Shown here: piece after piece, positions 53,695-63,544 of the stretch
How positions within the stretch are numbered: the stretch's first letter is position 1
How the letters are laid out: the number at the start of each line of letters is the position of its first letter
DNA from: Pseudomonas sp. StFLB209
GTDB taxonomy: Bacteria; Pseudomonadota; Gammaproteobacteria; Pseudomonadales; Pseudomonadaceae
Reading direction: 5' to 3'
Length of the DNA: 64,000 nt
Assembly: GCF_000829415.1 (NCBI RefSeq)
Contig: NZ_AP014637.1
Coordinates: forward strand, 3,551,001-3,615,000
Notes under the pieces: model-generated
Database searches by the model: none
The model's input: only the letters and a program-made list of their open reading frames with translations
What the model was told of the DNA's origin: nothing
Translations under genes and position numbers: made by a program

Positions 53695-54018
53695 TCAACG
53701 CTCCAGATCGGCGATCTTGCCGGTCTTGCCGTCCCACTCGGCAGCATCCGGCAAAGCGTCCTTGCGTTCGGTGATGCTTGGCCAGATTTCTGCCAGTTCG
53801 GCGTTGATCTCGATGAAGTTCTCCATGCCAGCCGGGATCTCGTCTTCCGAGAAGATGGCCTGGGCCGGGCATTCAGGCTCGCACAGTGCGCAATCGATGC
53901 ACTCATCCGGGTGAATCACCAGGAAGTTCGGGCCTTCGTAGAAGCAGTCCACCGGACAGACTTCTACGCAGTCGGTGTACTTGCACTTGATGCAGTTGTC
54001 GGTGACGACGAAGGTCAT
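53695..54018 (-). CDS. fdxA: 7Fe ferredoxin FdxA
   Basis: A low-potential [3Fe-4S][4Fe-4S] ferredoxin of 107 residues. Cysteines at 9, 17 and 50 fit the 3Fe cluster and 21, 40, 43 and 46 the 4Fe cluster, by one-residue offset from Azotobacter ferredoxin I; C12 and C25 are the extra ones. The C-terminal extension [24 protein letters not shown] is typical of FdxA. ATG at 54018 has GAGGAG upstream. It lies between rsmZ and mutS, and its electron partner is not evident here. Confidence 0.96.
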   Translation of the reverse strand: MTFVVTDNCIKCKYTDCVEVCPVDCFYEGPNFLVIHPDECIDCALCEPECPAQAIFSEDEIPAGMENFIEINAELAEIWPSITERKDALPDAAEWDGKTGKIADLER

Positions 54019-54263
54019 TTCTAATTTTCTCCTCAGGCGGCGGCAGCATCGCTGTGTCAGCCAGCGATACCGGGCTCGGGAATGACACCGGGCCGAATGA
54101 AAGCACGTGCAGGTAAGCGGCCTTAAGGCAGGTTGGTTGAATCCGCCTGCCGCTTGACCTTGGTTCGCTGCGTGTTCACGCGGCTCATATGACTGCTCGA
54201 CCAGATTCAAACTGAGAGCATCCCAAAACCGCGCAGGATTCTAACAGCTTGTTACGCTTCGCG

Positions 54264-56843
54264 TCATAGTCGAGTTTGCAATGAATACAATAAGTCCAGA
54301 GCCTGACGCGGAGTCAGGTCATCGGGCTTGATCCGCCCCAGTTCTTCAAGTACCGGATGGGGCAGGCTGGCGAACAGGTCGTTTTGCACGGGGGCTGCAG
54401 GTTTTCCGGCTTTGGCCTTGGGCAGGTCGTGGGGCAGGCTGGTGGTTTCCAGGCGTTGCAGATGCTCTTTGGCACGGCTGATGACCCGCGCCGGAACGCC
54501 GGCCAGCTGGGCCACGGCAAGGCCATAGCTCTGGCTGGCAGGGCCTGGCAGCACCCGGTGCAGGAACACGATCCGTTCGTTGTGTTCGGTGGCATTGAGA
54601 TGTACGTTGCTGACCAGCGGCTCGCTCTCGGGCAGCACGGTCAACTCGAAGTAGTGGGTCGCGAACAGCGTATAGGCGCGCAATTGGGCGAGACATTCTG
54701 CCGCAGCCCAGGCCAGCGACAATCCGTCGAATGTGCTGGTGCCACGACCGACTTCGTCCATCAATACCAGGCTGCGGTCGGTGGCATTGTGCAGGATATT
54801 GGCCGTCTCGCTCATCTCGACCATGAAGGTCGAACGGCCGCCGGCCAGGTCGTCACTGGAGCCAATCCGGGTGAAGATCCGGTCGACCAGCGACAGCTCG
54901 CAAGCCGCAGCCGGGACGAAGCTGCCGATATGGGCCAGCAAGACAATCAGCGCGGTCTGACGCATGTAGGTCGACTTACCGCCCATATTGGGACCGGTGA
55001 TCACCAGCATGCGCGTGTTGTCGTCCAGTGCCAGGTCGTTGGCCACGAAGGGGCTGGACAACACCTGCTCGACCACCGGGTGGCGGCCTTGCTCGATCTT
55101 CATGCACGGTTGCGCGACGAAGTCCGGGCAGTTGAGGTCCAGATTGAGGGCCCGTTCTGCGAGGTTGCTCAGGACGTCCAGCTCGGCCAGGGCCGCTGCG
55201 GTGTCCTGTAACGGCGCAAGATGGCCGATCAGGTCTTCAAGCAGGGTTTCGTAGAGGATCTTCTCCCTGGCCAGGGCGCGGCTTTTGGCCGACAACGCCT
55301 TGTCTTCGAACTCCTTGAGTTCCGGGGTTATGAAGCGTTCGGCGCCCTTGAGGGTCTGGCGCCGAATGTAGTCGGCCGGTGCCTGTTCGGCCTGCTTGCT
55401 AGGCAGCTCGATGAAGTAGCCATGGACACGGTTATAGCCGACCTTGAGGTTGGCCAGGCCGGTGCGGGCCTTCTCTCGGGCTTCAAGGTCAATAAGGAAC
55501 TGGCCGGCGTTCTCGCTCAGCGATTGCAGCTCGTCCAGCTCGGCATCGTAGCCGGTCTTGAGCACGCCGCCGTCGCGGATCACCGCGGGCGGGTTATCGA
55601 TGATTGCGCGTTGCAGCAGGTCTGCCAGTTCCGGGTAAGTGCCGGCGGTTTTCGCCAGTTGTTGCAGGTGCGGCGCTTCCAGATCGGCCATCGCCTGTTG
55701 CAGCTCGGGCAGGGCGCTCAGCGCATCGCGCAAACGAGCCAGATCACGAGGGCGCGCGTTGCGCAGGCCGATCCGCGCCAGAATGCGCTCGATATCACCG
55801 ATTTCCTTGAGCTGCGGTTGCAGGCTTTCGAAGCGGTAGCGGTCCAGGAAGCAGGCGATCGCGCTCTGGCGGGCCTGGATCACGCCAAGATCGCGCAGCG
55901 GGCGGTTCAGCCAGCGAATCAGCATGCGGGTCGCCATCGGTGTCTGGCAGCGGTCCATGACCGACAGCAGGGTGTTGTCGCGCCCGCCTGCCAGGTTGGT
56001 GTCCAGTTCCAGGTTGCGCCGGCTGGCACCATCGAGAATCACTGTATCGTCCATGCGCTCGTGGCGCAGGCTGCGCAGGTGAGGCAGGGCGGTACGCTGG
56101 GTTTCTTTGGCATAACCGAGCAGGCAGCCGGCAGCGCCGATGGCCAGGGTCAGGGTTTCGCAGCCAAACCCCTTGAGGTCCTGAGTACCGAACTGTTGGC
56201 ACAGGCTCTTGTGCGCTGTGTCACGCTCAAAGTCCCAAGGCGCGCGGCGTCTGGCGCCACGGCGTTTTTCTGCCGGCAGGCCCTGTGGCCAGTCGTCGGG
56301 GATCAGCAACTCGACCGGGTTGATCCTTTCCAGTTCGGCCAGCAGGTTCTCCCAACCCTTGATCTCCTGGACGCTGAACAGGCCGCTGGTGATGTCCATC
56401 ACCGCCAGGCCGAACAAGCGCTCATCGCCGAGCAGGGCGGCCAGCAGGTTGTCACGGCGCTCATCGAGGAGCGCCTCATCACTGATCGTACCGGGAGTGA
56501 TGATGCGAACCACCTGGCGTTCTACCGGTCCCTTACTGGTGGCCGGGTCGCCGATCTGCTCGCAGATCACCACCGACTCGCCGAGTTTGACCAGTTTGGC
56601 CAGGTAACCTTCGAGTGAGTGGAAGGGAATGCCGCACATGGGGATGCTTTGACCTGCCGACTGACCGCGGGCGGTGAGGGTGATATCCAGCAGCTTGGCG
56701 GCTTTTTTCGCATCTTCGTAGAAGATTTCGTAGAAGTCGCCCATGCGATAGAACATGAGTTGGTCTGGATGCTGGTTTTTCAGTTTCCAGTACTGCTGCA
56801 TCATCGGGGTGTGGGCGGACAGATCGGTAATGGCTTTATTCAT
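54264..56843 (-). CDS. mutS: DNA mismatch repair protein MutS
   Basis: MutS recognises mismatches and small loops and recruits MutL. The 859-residue protein has the mismatch-reading F-x-E pair F37/E39 in [10 protein letters not shown], the core and clamp domains, the Walker [14 protein letters not shown], the [13 protein letters not shown]alker B region and the C-terminal helix-turn-helix dimerisation part ([15 protein letters not shown]). ATG at 56843 is chosen by homology ([20 protein letters not shown]). The 245 bases between it and fdxA hold an ATCGCTG/CAGCGAT palindrome near 54050-54070 and no gene. Confidence 0.98.
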   Translation of the reverse strand: MNKAITDLSAHTPMMQQYWKLKNQHPDQLMFYRMGDFYEIFYEDAKKAAKLLDITLTARGQSAGQSIPMCGIPFHSLEGYLAKLVKLGESVVICEQIGDPATSKGPVERQVVRIITPGTISDEALLDERRDNLLAALLGDERLFGLAVMDITSGLFSVQEIKGWENLLAELERINPVELLIPDDWPQGLPAEKRRGARRRAPWDFERDTAHKSLCQQFGTQDLKGFGCETLTLAIGAAGCLLGYAKETQRTALPHLRSLRHERMDDTVILDGASRRNLELDTNLAGGRDNTLLSVMDRCQTPMATRMLIRWLNRPLRDLGVIQARQSAIACFLDRYRFESLQPQLKEIGDIERILARIGLRNARPRDLARLRDALSALPELQQAMADLEAPHLQQLAKTAGTYPELADLLQRAIIDNPPAVIRDGGVLKTGYDAELDELQSLSENAGQFLIDLEAREKARTGLANLKVGYNRVHGYFIELPSKQAEQAPADYIRRQTLKGAERFITPELKEFEDKALSAKSRALAREKILYETLLEDLIGHLAPLQDTAAALAELDVLSNLAERALNLDLNCPDFVAQPCMKIEQGRHPVVEQVLSSPFVANDLALDDNTRMLVITGPNMGGKSTYMRQTALIVLLAHIGSFVPAAACELSLVDRIFTRIGSSDDLAGGRSTFMVEMSETANILHNATDRSLVLMDEVGRGTSTFDGLSLAWAAAECLAQLRAYTLFATHYFELTVLPESEPLVSNVHLNATEHNERIVFLHRVLPGPASQSYGLAVAQLAGVPARVISRAKEHLQRLETTSLPHDLPKAKAGKPAAPVQNDLFASLPHPVLEELGRIKPDDLTPRQALDLLYSLQTRL

Positions 56844-57039
56844 CAGTGGGTCAGGCGGGTTCGTTCTATAAAGTAAGGGCGCTTCAAGGCAGACGAGTTG
56901 TCTGCCGACCAATGACATCAAGGTTACCATGCGCATCAGGTCGAATCATGACCTCACGTTTTGCTGCTGCCTTCTACCTCGATTCCCTGTGTAGACTTTG
57001 CGCCCAACTTATCCAGATCAATGGCATCAGGAGTGCTGC

Positions 57040-57540
57040 ATGGACGACCTTACCCGGCTTGCCGGCTTGCTTGGTGAGCATCTGCAACGTCTGCAGGCTC
57101 AGGTCAGCACCGCCGAGTCTTGTACCGGTGGCGGTATTGCCGAAGCCATTACCCGCATAGCGGGCAGTTCGGCCTGGTTCGAAGCCGGCTATGTGACCTA
57201 TTCCAATGCGCAGAAAACCCGCCAGCTGGATGTGCCGCAAGAACTGTTCGCCAGCGTGGGTGCAGTCAGTCAGGAGGTTGTGCAGGCCATGGCCCTCGGT
57301 GCGCAGCGTCACAGTGGTGCACGGTTTGCGGTGGCGGTCAGTGGTGTCGCCGGGCCAGGCGGCGGCTCTGCGTCCAAGCCGGTCGGTGCGGTGTGGCTGT
57401 GCTGGGTGGCCGGCGAGCAGATCATTGCCCGTTGCCATGTGTTTGCCGGTGATCGGGATGCCGTGCGCCGACAGACGGTAAAGGCTGCGCTAGAGGGGCT
57501 CGTAGGGCTTTGTGCTGGAGAAAACTCCAAACAGGGGTAG
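57040..57540 (+). CDS. pncC: Nicotinamide-nucleotide amidase (CinA C-terminal domain), PncC type
   Basis: PncC deamidates NMN to nicotinic acid mononucleotide in pyridine nucleotide salvage. This 166-residue protein consists only of the CinA C-terminal domain: [38 protein letters not shown] and [20 protein letters not shown] at 57040 has CAGGAG upstream. It precedes recA by 92 bases, a conserved cinA-recA pairing seen in many bacteria, although the LexA box shows that recA has its own promoter. Confidence 0.94.
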   Translation: MDDLTRLAGLLGEHLQRLQAQVSTAESCTGGGIAEAITRIAGSSAWFEAGYVTYSNAQKTRQLDVPQELFASVGAVSQEVVQAMALGAQRHSGARFAVAVSGVAGPGGGSASKPVGAVWLCWVAGEQIIARCHVFAGDRDAVRRQTVKAALEGLVGLCAGENSKQG

Positions 57541-57567
57541 GCGTTCGCTCAAGGCTGTGGAATAATA

Positions 57568-57583
57568 CTGGCTACTTATACAG
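57568..57583. promoter_or_regulatory. LexA (SOS) box of recA
   Basis: CTG-GCTACTTATA-CAG within TACTG...CAGGT fits the CTG-N10-CAG LexA operator. It lies 49 bases before the recA ATG. Confidence 0.9.
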
Positions 57584-57632
57584 GTGTTGTGGCCGCAAGG
57601 CCCTTTTTGAATTTGATTACGTGAGGACTTCA

Positions 57633-58700
57633 ATGGACGAGAACAAGAAGAAAGCCTTGGCTGCGGCCTTGGGTCAGATCGAGCGTCAATTCGGCAAAGG
57701 TGCCGTAATGCGCATGGGTGACCACGAGCGCCAGGCGATTCCTTCCATCTCTACCGGCTCGCTGGGTCTGGACATCGCGCTGGGCATTGGTGGCCTGCCC
57801 AAAGGCCGGATCGTTGAAATCTATGGTCCGGAGTCTTCCGGTAAGACCACCTTGACCCTGTCGGTCATTGCCCAGGCCCAGAAAATGGGCGCTACCTGCG
57901 CCTTCGTTGACGCCGAGCACGCGCTGGACCCCGAGTATGCTGGTAAATTGGGTGTCAATGTCGACGACCTGCTGGTGTCGCAGCCCGATACTGGTGAGCA
58001 GGCGCTGGAAATCACCGACATGCTGGTGCGTTCCAACGCTGTTGACGTGATTGTTGTCGACTCCGTGGCAGCACTGGTACCCAAGGCTGAAATCGAAGGC
58101 GAGATGGGTGATATGCACGTGGGCCTCCAGGCCCGCCTGATGTCCCAGGCGCTGCGCAAGATCACCGGTAACATCAAGAACGCCAACTGTCTGGTCATTT
58201 TCATCAACCAGATCCGGATGAAGATCGGTGTGATGTTCGGTAGCCCGGAAACCACCACCGGTGGTAACGCCCTCAAGTTCTACGCTTCGGTCCGGCTCGA
58301 CATCCGCCGTACCGGCGCTGTGAAAGAGGGGGATGAAGTGGTCGGTAGTGAGACCCGGGTCAAGATCGTCAAGAACAAGGTTGCGCCACCGTTCCGTCAG
58401 GCTGAGTTCCAGATCCTGTACGGAAAGGGCATTTACCTTAACGGCGAAATCATCGACCTGGCTGTGGCCCATGGCTTCCTGGAAAAATCCGGCGCCTGGT
58501 ACAGCTACCAGGGCAACAAGATTGGCCAGGGCAAGGCCAACTCGGCCAAGTTCCTTGCCGAGAATCAGGAAATTGCCAAGGCACTTGAAAAGCAGATTCG
58601 AGACAAACTGCTCAGTGGTGGTGCCGCTGCTGCCGACAACCGCACAGCGGACATCGATGAGTCCGCTGACGATATGGCTGAAGCTGACGCCGATATCTGA
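57633..58700 (+). CDS. recA: Recombinase RecA
   Basis: RecA forms filaments on single-stranded DNA for strand exchange and triggers LexA self-cleavage in the SOS response. The 355-residue protein has Walker [10 protein letters not shown] (65-73), the L1/L2 DNA-binding loops ([37 protein letters not shown]) and an acidic C-terminal tail. ATG at 57633 follows TGAGGA. It is preceded by a LexA box and followed 8 bases later by its inhibitor recX. Confidence 0.99.
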   Translation: MDENKKKALAAALGQIERQFGKGAVMRMGDHERQAIPSISTGSLGLDIALGIGGLPKGRIVEIYGPESSGKTTLTLSVIAQAQKMGATCAFVDAEHALDPEYAGKLGVNVDDLLVSQPDTGEQALEITDMLVRSNAVDVIVVDSVAALVPKAEIEGEMGDMHVGLQARLMSQALRKITGNIKNANCLVIFINQIRMKIGVMFGSPETTTGGNALKFYASVRLDIRRTGAVKEGDEVVGSETRVKIVKNKVAPPFRQAEFQILYGKGIYLNGEIIDLAVAHGFLEKSGAWYSYQGNKIGQGKANSAKFLAENQEIAKALEKQIRDKLLSGGAAAADNRTADIDESADDMAEADADI

Positions 58701-58708
58701 TTGCGCTC

Positions 58709-59173
58709 ATGACCACCGTACTCGATACGCCTGTCGCTGTACGGCGTTCTGCAATGGACCTGCTCGCACGACGCGAGCATGGTCGTGTCGAGCTGACGCG
58801 CAAGTTGCGTCAGCGCGGCGCCCCGCCTGAAATGATCGAAGCTGCTCTGGATCGTCTTACCGACGAAGGACTGCTTTCCGAAGCCCGTTACCTTGAGAGT
58901 TTTGTCGCCTCGCGTGCACGTTCCGGCTACGGTCCCTTACGCATTCGTGAGGAGCTGGGGCAGCGTGGTCTGGCGCGTGCCGATATCGAGCAGGCGCTAA
59001 AAGAGTGCGAGGTCGATTGGCGAGCTCGTCTGTCTGAAGTCTGGCAGCGCAAGTTCGCAGGCCGGCGACCCGCCGATGCGCGTGAGCGGGCTCAACAAAC
59101 CCGCTTTCTGGCTTATCGGGGTTATCCAATGGATCTGATTGGCCGCTTGTTAAACGGCCGAGAAGACGACTGA
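58709..59173 (+). CDS. recX: Regulatory protein RecX
   Basis: RecX caps growing RecA filaments and limits RecA activity. The 154-residue helical protein shows the three-helix repeats of the family: [62 protein letters not shown] and [16 protein letters not shown]. It begins 8 bases after recA and is surely co-transcribed. It ends 5 bases from the convergent LOG gene. Confidence 0.97.
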   Translation: MTTVLDTPVAVRRSAMDLLARREHGRVELTRKLRQRGAPPEMIEAALDRLTDEGLLSEARYLESFVASRARSGYGPLRIREELGQRGLARADIEQALKECEVDWRARLSEVWQRKFAGRRPADARERAQQTRFLAYRGYPMDLIGRLLNGREDD

Positions 59174-59178
59174 TCCGT

Positions 59179-60294
59179 TCAGAGCGCGCCGAGCGCTGAG
59201 GATTGTTCTGCTGCCGACGCTATGGTTTTCTCAGCCCGGTTCTGTGGCTCGTTGATCACGTCTATCAATTCTCTGAGGCGCCCCTGCTGACGGCCGGTGG
59301 AGTTGAACGTCAGACGGCTGAGCTGGCTGAAGCGTTCTTCGTCGTGATCGGGATGGTAGCTGTGTTGCTCAAAGCTGCCGCTCAGGCACAGGTCGGCAAA
59401 TTCCTCACGTATCTGCTCCAGCGCTGTTTCGCTAAGCGCATGATGCATGCGGATCACAAAGGTCTTCTTCAGCCAACGGGTTGAATGGAAATTGCTGTAA
59501 AAGCGATTGATCTCATCGACGGCCTGTTCAGGGCTGTGCACCAGACGCATGAGCTTCATGTCGCTGGGCAGTATGTAGCGGTTGTCCTGCAACTGGTTTT
59601 TCATGAAGTCCAGCGCGCTCTGCCAGAAGCTGCCGTCAGCTGTGTCGAGCAGTACCACCGGTACCAACGGGCTTTTGCCGGTCTGGATCAGGGTCAGTAC
59701 TTCCAGGGCTTCGTCCAGCGTGCCGAAACCACCTGGGCAGAGCACCAGCGCGTCCGCTTCCTTGACGAAGAACAGCTTGCGGGTGAAGAAGAAGTGGAAC
59801 GACAGCAAATGGTCGCTGCCATCGACGATCGGGTTGGCGTGCTGTTCGAACGGCAAGGTGATATTCAGACCCAGGCTGTGACTGAAACCTGCTCCTTCAT
59901 GAGCTGCGGCCATGATGCCGCCACCGGCACCGGTGATGACCATCAGGTCGGCTCTGGCCAGTTGTTCACCCAGGTTTCTGGCCATGGCATAAAGCGGATG
60001 CTCTACAGGTGTACGGGCAGAACCGAATACGGTGACTTTACGGCGCCCCTTGAACTGTTCCAGTACGCGAAAGGCATTGTCCAGTTCGCGCAGGGTCTGC
60101 AAGACGATCTTGGCGTTCCAGCGGTTGCGGTCATCTTCGGCCATGCGCAGCACCGTCAGGATCATGTCGCGGTACAGCGGCAGGTTGGCGGTGGCTGGTG
60201 CGATCTGCCTGATGTGCTCCTCGATCTGCGAGGTGATGTCCAGGCCGTTGCTCTGGAAGTGCCGGGCTAAAACGTCGTTGGCTACATACGGCAT
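59179..60294 (-). CDS. LOG-family nucleotide 5'-monophosphate nucleosidase-like protein
   Basis: A 371-residue Rossmann-fold protein of the LOG (lysine decarboxylase-like, misnamed) family. It has GSARTP, TGAGGGIMAAAHEGA (121-135) and the diagnostic PGGFGTLDE (187-195). Related proteins (PpnN and plant LOG) release ribose 5-phosphate from nucleoside monophosphates. It is longer than plain LOG, with extra N-terminal (about 80 residues) and C-terminal (about 100 residues) segments. ATG at 60294 (MPYVANDVLARHF) with GGAG upstream is preferred; the frame runs on upstream without homology. Substrate unknown. Confidence 0.88.
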   Translation of the reverse strand: MPYVANDVLARHFQSNGLDITSQIEEHIRQIAPATANLPLYRDMILTVLRMAEDDRNRWNAKIVLQTLRELDNAFRVLEQFKGRRKVTVFGSARTPVEHPLYAMARNLGEQLARADLMVITGAGGGIMAAAHEGAGFSHSLGLNITLPFEQHANPIVDGSDHLLSFHFFFTRKLFFVKEADALVLCPGGFGTLDEALEVLTLIQTGKSPLVPVVLLDTADGSFWQSALDFMKNQLQDNRYILPSDMKLMRLVHSPEQAVDEINRFYSNFHSTRWLKKTFVIRMHHALSETALEQIREEFADLCLSGSFEQHSYHPDHDEERFSQLSRLTFNSTGRQQGRLRELIDVINEPQNRAEKTIASAAEQSSALGAL

Positions 60295-60638
60295 AAAGGT
60301 CTTCTCCTTCGACAGGCATTGGTTGCTTTTGAACAAGCGCACTTTCGAACGGTGCTGAGGTGTCCTGTCGGTGTACGTGGTTGACGGAATACGTGGGGTG
60401 TCCGCACGTAGTCCGTAAAGCGCAGAGCATCTGCAACGCATGTAAAGATTTATAGCGTCAGCGCGCCGCTGATGTCGACTTGATGATGTTTCTCTTCATG
60501 AACAATGAGGTCGCGATGCCCACTCGTCAGGCGGGCAGGTGGTCGCCCGTTGCTCTGATTTACTTAGAACAGGACTCGCTCACAAGCATTGCAGAGCGGG
60601 TTGGTGTGGGTGCGATGAGGTATGCAGGGAGGCTGCAG
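60295..60638. other. Divergent intergenic region between the LOG gene and a small hypothetical gene
   Basis: These 344 bases contain the upstream signals of two divergent genes. Both frames extend into it without credible protein. I see no clear promoter pair, repeat or RNA gene. Confidence 0.5.
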
Positions 60639-60854
60639 ATGGTATTCATCGAACTGGAAGTGGATCAGGCACTTTACGATGCGTTGGTACAGGCGGCTAG
60701 GGACAACAGGCTGACGCTGCGTCAGGAGTGCCAGCGGCGCTTGTGCGGTGAAGGAAGGCGTTCACGTTATATCAATGCCCTGATTGCCGAACTGCGTGCC
60801 GATGATGAACAGCGGCGCGCAGTGCTGGCAGCCAAGCGCAGGGCGGGTGGCTGA
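60639..60854 (+). CDS. Small hypothetical protein (71 aa)
   Basis: A 71-residue charged, probably helical protein: MVFIELEVDQALYDALVQAARDNRLTLRQECQRRLCGEG followed by an Arg-rich C terminus. The first ~25 residues resemble a ribbon-helix-like or toxin-antitoxin antidote pattern only loosely, and I do not assign a family. ATG at 60639 has a strong AGGGAGG 7 bases ahead; longer in-frame starts (60483 onward) lack one. No toxin partner is adjacent. It ends just before the 36-base deleted repeat. Confidence 0.6.
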   Translation: MVFIELEVDQALYDALVQAARDNRLTLRQECQRRLCGEGRRSRYINALIAELRADDEQRRAVLAAKRRAGG

Positions 60855-60868
60855 AGGCTTGCTAGGCT

Positions 60869-60904
60869 GTTGAAAAATTACCTGCCTCGCCTACGTTTTT
60901 CAAC
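60869..60904. repeat. Collapsed copy of the structured repeat (copy C)
   Basis: GTTGAAAAATTACCTGC joins CCTGCCTCGCCTACG, then TTTTTCAAC. This equals copy A (9130-9256) with everything between two CCTGC direct repeats removed, leaving a 36-base hairpin between convergent genes. Confidence 0.85.
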
Positions 60905-60910
60905 GGCCTG

Positions 60911-61339
60911 CTACTTCTTGGTCTTGGCGGCAGGCTTTGCGGTGCAGTCGGCGTTGCTGAAGGTCTGGGCCATGATCGGCCGGTTGGTTTTGTATTCGCT
61001 GAATTGATATTTCAGCACTGCACCTTTGGTCATCAACTGGCGATAGCCATTATTGTGGCAAACACTGGCGCCCAGTTGAGCGCGCACGGTGTCAGGATTG
61101 GCACGCATTTGTTGGGCCTGGCCCTCACGCACGCTCAGATGATTGATCAGCTCGTGGCCGTTGACGGTGTAACCTTGATCCAGAAGGTCTTCATTGATGG
61201 CCCGTGGGGTACCGACGCTGCTCTCTTTGGCGACCTTTTCCAGCATCTGGCTCAGTTCATACTCCTGCTTGGAGGCCGCCTGGGCAGCCAGAGGGGCTAC
61301 CAGCAGCAGGGTAAGGGTTGGGGCGATGAGGCGCAGCAT
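60911..61339 (-). CDS. Exported protein of the PA3611 quorum-sensing-regulated type
   Basis: A 142-residue exported protein. The signal peptide is MLRLIAPTLTLLLVAPLAAQA, and the mature part contains LEKVAKESSVGTPRAINEDLLDQGYTVNGHELINHLSVREGQA, QLGASVCHNNGYRQLM and a C-terminal Cys (FSNADC), so one disulfide is likely. This resembles the P. aeruginosa PA3611 family, described as a quorum-sensing-regulated secreted protein; the match is from memory. AGGAGA lies 6 bases upstream of the ATG at 61339, which decides the start. Biochemical role unknown. It is convergent with the 71-residue gene. Confidence 0.78.
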   Translation of the reverse strand: MLRLIAPTLTLLLVAPLAAQAASKQEYELSQMLEKVAKESSVGTPRAINEDLLDQGYTVNGHELINHLSVREGQAQQMRANPDTVRAQLGASVCHNNGYRQLMTKGAVLKYQFSEYKTNRPIMAQTFSNADCTAKPAAKTKK

Positions 61340-61536
61340 GGAATTCTCCTGATTCGGTGGTGAGGGTCTGACCAGCGCCATCGATTGGCGTTCACCGTAG
61401 TGGCACAAGTATAGGGCTTGCCAGGCTGCTTCACACCTGGGCACTTGCCGGTCGGGCTCTGGTAGACTTCGCGCACTTTTCTGTTCTGTCGGGTATCTGT
61501 TGTGCCGATGCTGTCGTTGTGCAGGTTCATTCTGCA

Positions 61537-62247
61537 ATGAGCCATGCCGTATCCCGTTTGCGCCAGGACCGCCTGGCGCGCAGTAGCAAACCTTTTCTGG
61601 CTCGCGGTTCGCGGGCGCCGCGTTGTCCTGATTGCCGGGTCATTTTCAGCTATTGCCTGTGCGCCTTGCGCCCCAAAGTGGCCGCCAGCTCCGGGATATG
61701 CCTGCTGATGTACGACACCGAGCCGTTGAAACCGACCAACACCGGTTGGCTGATTGCGGATGTGATCGCAGACACTCATGCGTTTGGCTGGTCGCGCATC
61801 GAGGTTGACGCGCAACTGCTGAGCCTGCTGGACGATCCCCAGTGGCAGCCTTATCTGGTGTTTCCAGGCGAGTTCGTGGCGCAGGAGCGGGTGGTCGATA
61901 AGGTCATTCCTGAACCGGGCAAGCGGCCGTTGTTCATTCTGCTTGATGCGACCTGGACCGAAGCGCGCAAGATGTTTCGCAAAAGTCCGTATCTGGAGCG
62001 CTTTCCGGTGCTGAGCCTGGCGCCGGAGCAGCTTTCGCGTTATCGCCTGCGGCGTTCAAAGCGTGAAGACCATTTTTGTACGGCCGAAGTCGCCGCATTG
62101 TGTTTGGAGCTGGCCGGGGATGTCGAGGCGAGCCATGTGCTGGATGCCTGGCTGGATGTTTTCACTGCCCACTATCTGGGTGCCAAGTTCCAGCGGCCAA
62201 TTGATCCTGACGATGCGGCGCACAGTCTGGTGAAAGGCTTTCGGTAA
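61537..62247 (+). CDS. DTW-domain tRNA-uridine aminocarboxypropyltransferase (TapT-like)
   Basis: A 236-residue DTW-domain protein. It has a zinc-like cysteine set near the N terminus (C30, C33, C40, C42 in CPDCRVIFSYCLC) and the DATW motif (137-140) in FILLDATWTEARKM, with RKSPYLERFPVL and YRLRRSKREDHFCTAE after it. E. coli members use SAM to add the 3-amino-3-carboxypropyl group to U47 of tRNAs (acp3U). ATG at 61537 gives MSHAVSRLRQDRLARS; an upstream GTG at 61519 is less likely. It is the single gene of its unit. Confidence 0.87.
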   Translation: MSHAVSRLRQDRLARSSKPFLARGSRAPRCPDCRVIFSYCLCALRPKVAASSGICLLMYDTEPLKPTNTGWLIADVIADTHAFGWSRIEVDAQLLSLLDDPQWQPYLVFPGEFVAQERVVDKVIPEPGKRPLFILLDATWTEARKMFRKSPYLERFPVLSLAPEQLSRYRLRRSKREDHFCTAEVAALCLELAGDVEASHVLDAWLDVFTAHYLGAKFQRPIDPDDAAHSLVKGFR

Positions 62248-62446
62248 TATATAAGCGTGCATCAAGAGGCTAATTGCCATCTTCTGGCGGGTATCTCGCT
62301 TGACCCGCACCGGATGGCTGGGCATTCTTGGCGCCGCCCTGAGGCTTGATTTTCCGGGCGTGGTTCGCTGGGGCAATGGAGAGTGGCCGGCATCTCCCGG
62401 ATGCCTTGTTGAGTACCCGTACTCACTATAAGAACAGGATCAGACC

Positions 62447-63094
62447 ATGACCTACGATATCTTGATCGCCGATGATCACCCGCTGTTTCGCAGTGCCTTG
62501 CATCAGGCCCTGAGCCTGGGGCTTGGCCCTGAGGTGAGACTGGTCGAGGCCGAGAGCATCGCGCAGATCGAGGCGCATCTGCAAGGCAAGACCGACTGGG
62601 ATCTGGTTCTGCTGGATCTGAACATGCCGGGCGCCTATGGCTTTTCCGGTCTGGTATTGCTGCGTGGGCAATATCCGCAGATTCCGGTGGTGATGGTCTC
62701 GGCTCAGGAAGAGGCCGCGATTGTCGTACGTTCCCGTGAGTTCGGTGCCAGTGGTTTCATTCCCAAGTCGAGTCCTCTGCAGACGATCCAGCAGGCAGTG
62801 CGTGCCGTGCTTGACGGCGATACCTGGTGGCCGCCGCAGGCCGATGAGCCGGTCAGTGTCTCGGCTGAAGCCAAGGCCGCCAGCGCCGGTCTGGCCAGCC
62901 TGACACCCCAGCAGTTTCGGGTTTTGACCATGGTTTGTGAGGGGCTGCTCAACAAGCAGATCGCCTTCGAACTCAATGTATCGGAAGCAACCATCAAGGC
63001 CCATGTGACCGCCATCTTCCGTAAGCTCGGTGTGCGTACCCGCACCCAGGCGGCGCTGTTGCTGCAACAGCTGGAATCAATTGCGGCGCACTGA
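62447..63094 (+). CDS. erdR: LuxR-type response regulator ErdR
   Basis: A 215-residue two-component response regulator: receiver domain (about 1-125) with phosphoacceptor D57 in LVLLDLNMPG, acidic pair D9-D10, and KSS around residue 107, then a C-terminal LuxR/NarL helix-turn-helix (about 148-210, LTPQQFRVLTMVCEGLLNKQIAFELNVSEATIKAHV). Position ahead of dgkA matches ErdR (PA3604), a regulator of ethanol oxidation in P. aeruginosa and of acetate/C2 metabolism genes in other pseudomonads. Its cognate kinase is not adjacent. The 199-base upstream gap has only a weak TATAAG at 62427. Confidence 0.88.
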   Translation: MTYDILIADDHPLFRSALHQALSLGLGPEVRLVEAESIAQIEAHLQGKTDWDLVLLDLNMPGAYGFSGLVLLRGQYPQIPVVMVSAQEEAAIVVRSREFGASGFIPKSSPLQTIQQAVRAVLDGDTWWPPQADEPVSVSAEAKAASAGLASLTPQQFRVLTMVCEGLLNKQIAFELNVSEATIKAHVTAIFRKLGVRTRTQAALLLQQLESIAAH

Positions 63095-63169
63095 TCGCAC
63101 CACAGGTTCACGTTTTTTTGACTGAGCCTCGCTTAGCTTCCCTCATCCTTTCTGCATGGCAGTTTTTGT

Positions 63170-63538
63170 ATGTTGTCGCCTTTCAAGGGCCAGACCGGCC
63201 TTAAACGTGTTCTCAATGCTGCGGGCTATTCATTCGATGGTCTTAGCGCAGCCTTCAAGGGCGAAGCCGCTTTTCGTCAACTGGTCTTGCTCAATGTGCT
63301 GTTGATTCCGCTGGCATTCTTGCTTGATGTCAGTCGTGGCGAGCGGGCGCTGCTGATTGCTGTGTGCTTGCTGGCGCTGATTGTCGAATTGCTCAACTCG
63401 GCGGTGGAAGCGGCGATTGACCGTATCTCTCTGGATCTGCATCCGTTGTCCAAGAACGCCAAGGACATGGGCAGCGCCGCGCAACTGGTAGCCCTGAGCA
63501 TGATCGCCGCAGTATGGATGGTGGTGTTGCTCGGCTGA
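63170..63538 (+). CDS. dgkA: Diacylglycerol kinase DgkA
   Basis: DgkA phosphorylates diacylglycerol released by phosphoglycerol transfer to periplasmic glucans, recycling it to phosphatidic acid. The 122-residue integral membrane protein has three predicted transmembrane helices and the family signature VELLNSAVEAAIDRISLDLHPLSKNAKDMGSAAQ, which holds catalytic Glu and Asp residues. It starts at ATG 63170. It joins plsB and cdsA in phosphatidic acid metabolism and ends 6 bases from the convergent LysR gene. Confidence 0.96.
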   Translation: MLSPFKGQTGLKRVLNAAGYSFDGLSAAFKGEAAFRQLVLLNVLLIPLAFLLDVSRGERALLIAVCLLALIVELLNSAVEAAIDRISLDLHPLSKNAKDMGSAAQLVALSMIAAVWMVVLLG

Positions 63539-63544
63539 AGCCTT

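Noticed and set aside
60639..60854. Antitoxin of a toxin-antitoxin pair
   Set aside because: The short helical protein only vaguely suggests this and there is no adjacent co-directional partner gene.
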